Source: an uncultured Muribaculaceae bacterium
GTDB lineage: Bacteria; Bacteroidota; Bacteroidia; Bacteroidales; Muribaculaceae
Assembly (NCBI GenBank): GCA_910583795.1
Contig: CAJTZQ010000112.1
Coordinates: forward strand, 1-6,894
Length of the DNA stretch: 6,894 nucleotides
Direction of reading: 5' to 3'
The first letter of the stretch is position 1. Every line of letters starts with the position of its first letter. The translations under genes were made by a program, and so were the position numbers. Shown here piece after piece: positions 1 through 4,633 of the stretch. The notes beneath the pieces are model-generated. The model saw only the letters and a list, made by a program, of their open reading frames with translations, was not told the DNA's origin and ran no database searches.

Positions 1-19
1 TGATTGACTTGGCTGCCAT
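1..19 (-). CDS. Possible 5' end of a divergent gene (partial, tentative)
   Basis: On the minus strand an ATG at 19-17 opens a frame that runs off the left edge (MAAKSI). A perfect TAnnTTTG element lies just upstream on the same strand (43-36), which would give a leader of only about a dozen bases. Six codons are too few to name a product. The plus strand also has a short open frame ending at TAA 42-44 (3-44), so the edge could instead hold the 3' end of a plus-strand gene. The sequence here does not decide between them. Confidence 0.2.
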
Positions 20-35
20 AAAAATTTTATTGAAT

Positions 36-43
36 CAAATTTA
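36..43 (-). promoter_or_regulatory. Possible -7 element for a leftward transcript
   Basis: The plus strand reads CAAATTTA, which on the minus strand is TAAATTTG, a full match to the Bacteroidota -7 consensus TAnnTTTG. I see no TTTG-type -33 element about 20 bases further upstream on that strand, and the region is A/T-rich, so chance is a real alternative. Confidence 0.25.
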
Positions 44-107
44 AACAGTTTCTAATATTTTGTTTCATTTTTGCCTCGCTACATTTTTTACACTACGATC
101 TATTGAT

Positions 108-115
108 TAAATTTG
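108..115 (+). promoter_or_regulatory. prmA promoter, -7 element
   Basis: TAAATTTG matches the Bacteroidota -7 consensus exactly and ends 22 bases before the prmA ATG. The expected -33 position (around 84-87) is only a T-run without the G, so this is a half match. The implied leader is under 20 bases, A/T-rich and without a Shine-Dalgarno sequence, as is usual in this phylum. Confidence 0.5.
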
Positions 116-137
116 CACAACAAATAACAATTTTCTT

Positions 138-983
138 ATGCAAGATTATATAGCCCTGAGGATTGATGCCAATCCATGTAATGAAACCATAACCGATCTC
201 CTTGCAGCATTTCTTTGCGATGTCGGCTATGAATCCTTTTCTCCCGATGAAAAAGGTCTGACAGCATATATCAAAGATGATCAATACAAAGAATCTGATG
301 TAACGGATGTCATTAATGAATTTCCCATTGAATCTAAATTTTCCTATAAGGCAGAATTTGTAAAGGGGGAAGATTGGAATGAAGAATGGGAAAAAAATTA
401 TTTCCAACCAATAATTGTAGAAGACAGATGCGTTGTCCATTCATCTTTTCATAAGGATATTCCAAATGCTGAGTATGATATCGTAATTGATCCGAAAATG
501 GCATTCGGCACAGGACATCATAGCACTACAAGCAACATGATGAAGCATATACTTTCAGAAGACATGACTGGGAAGTGTGTGATTGACATGGGTACAGGAA
601 CCGGTATACTTGCGATTCTTTGTAAAATGTGCGGGGCACTAAAGGTCACCGGTATCGAAATTGATCCTTTTGCATGGGAGAATGCAGTAGAAAATACACG
701 TCTCAATAATGTAGATATCAATATGTTGTATGGTGACGCGTTAAAATTGGCTGATCTTGATTCTGCTGATTATTTTTTAGCGAACATCAACAGAAATGTG
801 ATTACCTCTGACATCGGGATGTATGCTTCGAAAGTAAAAACCGGAGGAATCATGCTTCTCAGCGGTTTTTATGAATCAGACATTCCAATAGTTGCCCAAG
901 CTGCCGGCAAATATGGTTTTGAAGTTGTCAAAACGCTGGAAGATAATAATTGGGTGGCAATAAAACTTGTTAAAATGAATTAA
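138..983 (+). CDS. prmA: Ribosomal protein L11 methyltransferase PrmA
   Basis: This cytoplasmic SAM-dependent enzyme methylates ribosomal protein L11. The 281-residue product has a normal length for the Bacteroidota form. In order: an N-terminal substrate-recognition domain (about 1-75); a linker with the paired tryptophans typical of PrmA (DWNEEWEKNYFQPIIV, 79-94); the family signature MAFGTGHHSTT (121-131); the SAM-binding glycine loop DMGTGTGILAI (150-160); the acidic ribose-binding stretch GIEIDPFAWENA (172-183); and the motif IV region LANINRNV (214-221). The frame is intact. The first ATG is right because the domain's usual opening strand begins immediately (MQDYIALRI). The gene has its own -7 element, and the next gene has its own promoter, so it is probably monocistronic. 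The family assignment is firm. L11 methylation is known from characterised members and is inferred here. PrmA is usually dispensable for growth. Confidence 0.95.
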   Translation: MQDYIALRIDANPCNETITDLLAAFLCDVGYESFSPDEKGLTAYIKDDQYKESDVTDVINEFPIESKFSYKAEFVKGEDWNEEWEKNYFQPIIVEDRCVVHSSFHKDIPNAEYDIVIDPKMAFGTGHHSTTSNMMKHILSEDMTGKCVIDMGTGTGILAILCKMCGALKVTGIEIDPFAWENAVENTRLNNVDINMLYGDALKLADLDSADYFLANINRNVITSDIGMYASKVKTGGIMLLSGFYESDIPIVAQAAGKYGFEVVKTLEDNNWVAIKLVKMN

Positions 984-1001
984 CATATAACTCAAATTTC
1001 T

Positions 1002-1030
1002 TGCTGTTATTGTAGCATTAACTTTTTTTT
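1002..1030 (+). terminator. Weak candidate terminator after prmA
   Basis: A short hairpin (TGCTG 1002-1006 with TAGCA 1013-1017, one G-U pair) is followed by TTAAC and a run of eight T (1023-1030). The stem is only five pairs, so it is weak as an intrinsic terminator, but it sits in the right place, about 20 bases after the prmA stop and before the sigma-gene promoter. Confidence 0.3.
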
Positions 1031-1051
1031 GCACTTTTTCGTTGATGTTTG

Positions 1052-1083
1052 TTTGGATATGGCACATAATTTGACTACTTTTG
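1052..1083 (+). promoter_or_regulatory. Promoter of the ECF sigma gene (-33/-7)
   Basis: TTTG at 1052-1055, a 20-base spacer, then TACTTTTG at 1076-1083: both halves and the spacing match the Bacteroidota primary-sigma consensus. Transcription would start roughly at 1088-1090, leaving a leader of about 70 bases before the ATG at 1158. This suggests the ECF gene is read by the housekeeping polymerase rather than only by its own product. Confidence 0.7.
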
Positions 1084-1157
1084 TGATGTAGAAGTAACGA
1101 GTACACCCAAAAACAACTGCCTATCGACAAACTCTACTTAACGTAAAAAGAAAAAGA

Positions 1158-1748
1158 ATGGCAAAAATAATGAGCATGACCGATGAACAATTGGTCAGGG
1201 CTTACGCACAAGGAGACAACGATGCGTTTGACACCCTTCTGAAAAGACATCAGGAACGTATCTTCAATTATATTCTTAGAATAATCAAAAATGAAGATAT
1301 TGCAAATGATATTTTTCAGGAAACATTTGTCAAAGCTATCTTGACAATCAAGCAGGGCAGATATACGGAAAACGGTAAATTCCCTGCCTGGATCTCGCGA
1401 ATAGCCCACAATCTTATAATCGACTACTACCGCCAGGAGAAATCAGAAAATCTTCAAAGCGCGGATCTTGACGATGTGGATGTGCTTAACAGAAAAGAAC
1501 TCTGTGAAGATACCATCGAAGATGTCATCATTTCCGATCAGATCAGAGAAGATGTAAAATATCTTATCAAAGAACTTCCTCATCTTCAAAGAGAAGTGCT
1601 TAAAATGAGATATTATCAGAATCTTTCGTTTAAGGAGATTGCTGAGATTACAGGAGTCAGCATAAATACAGCGCTCGGGAGAATGAGATATGCTATCCTC
1701 AATCTAAGACGCCTCGCAACAGAGAAGGATATCATCCTCACTCTTTAA
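1158..1748 (+). CDS. ECF-type RNA polymerase sigma-70 factor (RpoE-like)
   Basis: A 196-residue extracytoplasmic-function sigma factor. Sigma region 2 covers about residues 22-95, with the core-binding stretch DIFQETFVKA (51-60) and the -10-recognising part ending in W78 and RIAHNLIIDYYRQ (81-93). A linker rich in acidic residues (100-125) leads to region 4 (about 134-186), whose helix-turn-helix FKEIAEITGVSINTALGRMRYA (158-179) would contact the -35-type element. No domain beyond regions 2 and 4 is present. The start is the first ATG; later ATGs at codons 5 and 7 would shorten it without harming the domains. It has its own promoter and terminator, and no anti-sigma or membrane protein gene lies beside it, unlike most ECF loci. 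The closest form I recall is a conserved orphan sigma factor of Bacteroides of similar length; its regulon cannot be told from sequence. Calling it rpoE would imply an E. coli role that is not supported. Confidence 0.92.
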   Translation: MAKIMSMTDEQLVRAYAQGDNDAFDTLLKRHQERIFNYILRIIKNEDIANDIFQETFVKAILTIKQGRYTENGKFPAWISRIAHNLIIDYYRQEKSENLQSADLDDVDVLNRKELCEDTIEDVIISDQIREDVKYLIKELPHLQREVLKMRYYQNLSFKEIAEITGVSINTALGRMRYAILNLRRLATEKDIILTL

Positions 1749-1807
1749 GATCTTATCATGTTGTCCTTGTGCTGCTGTCATTAAAATATCATCATCCACT
1801 TGATTCA

Positions 1808-1854
1808 GGCTGCTATCTTTTGTATTAACATTATGATAGCAGCCAATTTTTTAT
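1808..1854 (+). terminator. Intrinsic terminator of the sigma-factor gene
   Basis: A perfect 10-pair stem (GGCTGCTATC 1808-1817 with GATAGCAGCC 1835-1844) with a 17-base loop is followed by AATTTTTTAT. It lies 60 bases beyond the sigma stop codon. The loop is long, but the stem and T tail are convincing. It separates the sigma gene from the small ORF downstream. Confidence 0.75.
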
Positions 1855-1903
1855 GCCTCACAAATAATATTTTTTAGCATTATGACGTTATATTGATGTA
1901 ATC

Positions 1904-1933
1904 TCCGACATCTCTGCCATTCTTAATGTCGGA
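1904..1933 (+). promoter_or_regulatory. Hairpin ahead of the small ORF
   Basis: TCCGACAT (1904-1911) and ATGTCGGA (1926-1933) form a perfect 8-pair inverted repeat with a 14-base loop, ending 18 bases before the ATG of the 53-codon ORF. It is followed by ATATTTAAAAA, which is not a convincing terminator tail. It could be a structured leader, a regulator binding site or a second weak terminator; the sequence does not say which. Confidence 0.35.
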
Positions 1934-1951
1934 ATATTTAAAAATCCAATT

Positions 1952-2113
1952 ATGCCTATGACAAACGATTCCGCAGATACTTCTTTTTTTAAAGATGTAA
2001 AAAGCAAAGGCTCAAAATTGCCTCGTCAGTCTTCTCTGGCATTTATCCGACAGTTTGCCAGAATTTATATAAACTGTGGTAGTCCATTGTTAGGAGCCAT
2101 AATTGCCAATTGA
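1952..2113 (+). CDS. Small uncharacterised protein, 53 residues
   Basis: An ATG at 1952 opens a 53-codon frame ending in TGA; a second in-frame ATG at 1958 would give 51 residues. The product is basic (seven K/R against three D/E). It has a polar N-terminal third, then a likely amphipathic or hydrophobic C-terminal half containing LAFIRQFARIY (29-39) and ending GAIIAN. There is no signal peptide and only one cysteine (C42). I recall similar tiny Bacteroidales proteins with an F-[IL]-[RK]-Q-F-A-R-x-Y core and a short C-terminal tail ending in N, but I cannot check this here and know of no function. The leader is A/T-rich and lacks a Shine-Dalgarno sequence, like every other gene in the window. 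It lies downstream of the sigma gene on the same strand, past a terminator, and converges on the acyl-CoA synthetase gene. It could be a chance ORF; the recalled motif is the main argument that it is real. Confidence 0.6.
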   Translation: MPMTNDSADTSFFKDVKSKGSKLPRQSSLAFIRQFARIYINCGSPLLGAIIAN

Positions 2114-2139
2114 AATTTACTATACTCTCCATCAAAACA

Positions 2140-2169
2140 TCAAGCCGGTCTGATTCCAGATCGGCTTGA
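2140..2169. terminator. Shared hairpin terminator between convergent genes
   Basis: A 13-pair stem (2140-2152 with 2157-2169, one G-U pair) has a tight four-base ATTC loop. It lies 21 bases past the stop of the acyl-CoA synthetase gene on the minus strand and 26 bases past the stop of the 53-codon ORF on the plus strand. The minus-strand tail reads TGTTTTGAT, a short T-run; the plus-strand tail ATTGTTAC is poorer. It most probably ends the minus-strand operon and may also stop rightward transcripts. Confidence 0.7.
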
Positions 2170-2190
2170 ATTGTTACATACTAAATTTAT

Positions 2191-3849
2191 TTATTTTTTA
2201 CCCCTGATCTCCACTCTCCTGATCTTTCCGCTTATAGTCTTTGGAAGCTCTTTTACAAATTCTATAATTCTTGGATATTTATATGGAGCCGTGACTCTCT
2301 TAACATGATTCTGAATCTCCTTGATAAGAACTTCCCCCTCTTCTTCTGCCCTCCTTTCAAAATCTTTGGCGAGAACTATAGTTGCTTTAACCACCTGACC
2401 GCGTATTTCATCAGGCACCCCCGTGATTGCACATTCCACAACGGCGGGATGAGTCATCAAGGCACTCTCGACTTCAAAAGGACCGATTCGATATCCCGAC
2501 GATTTGATCACATCATCTTTCCTGCCCACAAACCAGTAGTAACCATCTTCGTCACGCCATGCCACATCACCTGTGTGATAAATTCCGTTATCGTATGCCT
2601 CTTTGGTCAAGACAGGATCTTTAAGATATTCCTTGAATAATCCAAGCGGCTTACGTCCATGAGTCCTCACAATAATTTCTCCATGTTCTCCATCTTCGGC
2701 GCTTCTGCCATCGGGAGTTATGAGATCGATATCGTATTCAGGTCCCTTTTTACCCATTGATCCGGGTTTGGGTTCAAGCCAGGGATATGTGGCGATCGTA
2801 AGCGTTGTCTCTGTCTGTCCGAAACCTTCCATGAGCTTTATCCCGGTCAATCCCAGCCATTCCTCATAGACACTTGGATTTAATGCTTCACCCGCTATTG
2901 TGCAATATCGTAGTGTTGAAAGATCAAATTTTGTAAGATCTTCACGTATAAGAAATCGGAACACTGTCGGAGGGGCACAGAACGACGTGATTTTATGATT
3001 GTGGATCATATGGAGAACATCAACGGGTTCGAATTTTTCAAAATCATATACAAACACGTTTGCTCCTGCAATCCATTGACCATACAGCTTACCCCATACA
3101 GCTTTACCCCATCCTGTGTCGGCAAGTGTCAGATGTAGACTCGTCTCATCAAGATTGTGCCAATATGATCCGGTAATGATATGCCCTAATGGATACGTAA
3201 AGTCATGGGCAACCATTTTTGGCTCTCCGGTGGTTCCTGAAGTGAAATACAGCAATGATATGTCATCGTTGCTGTTTGGATGTGCCGGACGACTAAACGG
3301 AGCCGCCTCATCTATACATTTATTGAAATCATACCATCCTTCAGGAACCAACGGTCCTGTAGATATTAAAGCTTTAACAGACGGGCATTCTGGCTTTGCT
3401 TTCTCAATGTGATCAATAACTATTTTGTCTCCACAAGTGATTATGGCTTTAATATCCGCCATTCTACATCTATAGATCACATCCTTGGCAGTCAGTAGAT
3501 GTGTGGCAGGGATTACGGTAGCTCCTAATTTATGCAATGCAATTATAGAAAACCAGAACTGATAATGACGCTTAAGGATAAGCATTACCATATCCCCTTT
3601 CCCGATTCCTATCGATTGAAGGAATGATGCTGTCTTGTCACTCTCTCTCTTTATGTCGGCGAAAGTAAACTGGATTTTCTCTCCTTTATCATTGGTCCAT
3701 AAAAGTGCCGGCTTGTCCGGATCCGTTTTAGCCCATTCGTCGACCACATCATAACCGAAGTTAAAGTTTTCAGGAACGTTTACATGGAAATTTTCCATGA
3801 AATCTTCGTATGAATCGAATTTTGTTTTGTCAAGAAATTTTTCAAGCAT
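2191..3849 (-). CDS. Acyl-CoA synthetase, medium-chain (MACS/ACSM-like) family
   Basis: This ANL-superfamily ligase activates a carboxylic acid with ATP to an acyl-AMP and then forms the CoA thioester. The 552-residue cytoplasmic protein has every core motif: the phosphate loop YFTSGTTGEPK (201-211), ADTGWGKAVWGKLYGQW (243-259), the adenine-binding GFGQTETTL (342-350), YHTGD (424-428) with the ribose-binding aspartate D428, the hinge GRKDDVIKSSGYRIGP (442-457), and the C-terminal catalytic lysine K542 in PKTISGKIRR (536-545). The C-terminal run VTAPYKYPR (519-527) and the GW motif resemble mammalian ACSM enzymes and archaeal MACS more than acetyl-CoA synthetase, which is also about 100 residues longer. 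The substrate is therefore more likely a short, medium, branched or aromatic acid than acetate, but this is inference. The gene follows the HTH-cupin regulator by 23 bases and is probably cotranscribed. The frame is intact. Confidence 0.9.
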   Translation of the reverse strand: MLEKFLDKTKFDSYEDFMENFHVNVPENFNFGYDVVDEWAKTDPDKPALLWTNDKGEKIQFTFADIKRESDKTASFLQSIGIGKGDMVMLILKRHYQFWFSIIALHKLGATVIPATHLLTAKDVIYRCRMADIKAIITCGDKIVIDHIEKAKPECPSVKALISTGPLVPEGWYDFNKCIDEAAPFSRPAHPNSNDDISLLYFTSGTTGEPKMVAHDFTYPLGHIITGSYWHNLDETSLHLTLADTGWGKAVWGKLYGQWIAGANVFVYDFEKFEPVDVLHMIHNHKITSFCAPPTVFRFLIREDLTKFDLSTLRYCTIAGEALNPSVYEEWLGLTGIKLMEGFGQTETTLTIATYPWLEPKPGSMGKKGPEYDIDLITPDGRSAEDGEHGEIIVRTHGRKPLGLFKEYLKDPVLTKEAYDNGIYHTGDVAWRDEDGYYWFVGRKDDVIKSSGYRIGPFEVESALMTHPAVVECAITGVPDEIRGQVVKATIVLAKDFERRAEEEGEVLIKEIQNHVKRVTAPYKYPRIIEFVKELPKTISGKIRRVEIRGKK

Positions 3850-3872
3850 GATTATGATTGCTTTGCTGAATT

Positions 3873-4424
3873 TTAAGATATAATTGCCAGAAGCTTGACT
3901 GTTTTTCCATTCAAGGCTCTCAGGCCGTGAGGTTTCTTGGCGTCAAACATTATTGCATCGCCCGGGTTTAAAACGTTGATTTTACCTGCAACAGAAATCT
4001 CAAGCGTGCCTTCGACAACAAAATTGAACTCTTGACCCTCATGAGTATTCAGAGTCATAGGTTTTTCAGCTTCTGTGGGTTCCACAGTCACCATAAAAGG
4101 GGCCATTACACGATGTTGAAAACCGGCTGCAAGATCTTGGTAGCTATAGGCACCTGTCCGTTCCACTTTTATTCCCTGCCCCGCCCTTGTCACATAATAA
4201 GAATTCATTCGGGGTTCGCTTCCAAACATCAATGCTGTCATCTCTATCCCATATACAGAAGAAAGACAATGAAGGAAACTGACAGGAATGTCTACATTGC
4301 CGTTTTCATATTCGGTAAGCAGTTCTGCAGAGATGCCACATTGTTGTGCCATTTCTTCAACATCCAGTTCAAGAGCATCGCGCAATCCGCGAAGTCGTTC
4401 GGCGATTTGCTGTATAAAGTCCAT
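3873..4424 (-). CDS. XRE-family HTH regulator with C-terminal cupin sensor
   Basis: A 183-residue two-domain transcription factor. Residues about 7-62 are an XRE/HTH_3 DNA-binding domain (IAERLRGLRDALELDVEEMAQQCGISAELL and the following helix). Residues about 112-182 are a cupin_2 barrel, with motif 1 around HEGQEFNFVVEGTLEI (128-143) and motif 2 NPGDAIMFDAKKPHGLRA (153-170). H128, E132 and H166 are candidate metal or ligand contacts. Such HTH-cupin proteins are usually repressors or activators of a neighbouring catabolic gene that sense its substrate or product. The chosen start is the ATG at 4424-4422. The frame extends seven codons upstream only to a TTG at 4445, which looks less likely because the HTH begins just after the ATG. 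It is the first gene of an operon with the acyl-CoA synthetase. A dyad just inside its own promoter suggests autoregulation. Confidence 0.88.
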   Translation of the reverse strand: MDFIQQIAERLRGLRDALELDVEEMAQQCGISAELLTEYENGNVDIPVSFLHCLSSVYGIEMTALMFGSEPRMNSYYVTRAGQGIKVERTGAYSYQDLAAGFQHRVMAPFMVTVEPTEAEKPMTLNTHEGQEFNFVVEGTLEISVAGKINVLNPGDAIMFDAKKPHGLRALNGKTVKLLAIIS

Positions 4425-4460
4425 ATTGGTAGATTGTGTTGTCAAATACTATTTTGTCAT

Positions 4461-4479
4461 AGAAGTTGATTAGACTTCT
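4461..4479. promoter_or_regulatory. Dyad, candidate operator of the HTH-cupin operon
   Basis: AGAAGT (4461-4466) and ACTTCT (4474-4479) form a perfect 6-base inverted repeat with a 7-base spacer. It lies just downstream of the -7 element on the minus strand, covering the expected start of transcription. That is a typical place for a repressor operator, and the adjacent regulator gene is the obvious candidate to bind it. The repeat is short, so binding is inference. Confidence 0.4.
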
Positions 4480-4483
4480 TTGG

Positions 4484-4491
4484 CAAAGATA
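4484..4491 (-). promoter_or_regulatory. -7 element of the regulator/acyl-CoA synthetase operon
   Basis: The minus strand reads TATCTTTG, an exact TAnnTTTG match, about 60 bases upstream of the regulator's ATG. There is no TTTG at the usual 19-21 base spacing; the nearest lies 24 bases upstream (4516-4519). A weak -33 would suit a promoter that is regulated or activated. Confidence 0.5.
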
Positions 4492-4527
4492 CTAACTTTT
4501 AGACAAAAATTCATTCAAAATCTATTG

Positions 4528-4542
4528 ATATTTTCAAAATAT
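4528..4542. repeat. A/T-rich perfect palindrome in the divergent intergenic region
   Basis: ATATTTT (4528-4534), a central C, and AAAATAT (4536-4542) form a perfect 7-base dyad. It lies between the glnS promoter and the promoter of the minus-strand operon, upstream of both -7 elements. It could bind a regulator, but such palindromes also arise by chance in A/T-rich DNA. Confidence 0.3.
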
Positions 4543-4565
4543 GCCGATTGATTGTATTTTTTTAC

Positions 4566-4573
4566 TAATTTTG
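4566..4573 (+). promoter_or_regulatory. glnS promoter, -7 element
   Basis: TAATTTTG is an exact TAnnTTTG match 60 bases before the glnS ATG. A TTG occurs at 4548-4550, but the spacer is only 15 bases, so the -33 half is poor. The implied leader starts near 4578-4580 and contains the hairpin at 4588-4614. Confidence 0.5.
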
Positions 4574-4587
4574 CACATTATATAACC

Positions 4588-4619
4588 AATGCCGGATTGA
4601 TCAGGTGCGGCATTTCATT
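4588..4619 (+). promoter_or_regulatory. Leader hairpin of glnS, possible attenuator
   Basis: AATGCCG (4588-4594) pairs perfectly with CGGCATT (4608-4614) across a 13-base loop and is followed by TCATTTTT. This is a small terminator-like structure inside the predicted glnS leader, about 20 bases before the ATG. No gene on the plus strand ends upstream, so it is not the terminator of a preceding gene. It may reduce or regulate readthrough into glnS. I see no T-box features (no specifier loop or T-box sequence). Confidence 0.4.
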
Positions 4620-4633
4620 TTTAATCTAACTTT

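Noticed and set aside
93..440. 115-codon minus-strand frame overlapping the start of prmA
   Set aside because: It overlaps the well-supported N-terminus of PrmA and reads as an I/F-rich shadow rather than a membrane protein with a plausible topology.
876..1130. 84-codon minus-strand frame across the prmA end and the next gap
   Set aside because: It covers the prmA C-terminus and the plus-strand sigma promoter, and shows no domain or promoter of its own.
4425..4445. TTG start adding seven residues to the HTH-cupin regulator
   Set aside because: TTG starts are uncommon in this phylum, and the ATG at 4424 places the HTH domain directly after a short N-terminus, so the shorter form is preferred.
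4032..4469. 145-codon plus-strand frame opposite the HTH-cupin gene
   Set aside because: It is antisense to a recognisable two-domain regulator. Its Cys- and His-rich translation is not a credible protein.
4574..4633. T-box riboswitch in the glnS leader
   Set aside because: The leader is only about 55 bases. It has one simple hairpin, no specifier stem and no conserved T-box bulge sequence.
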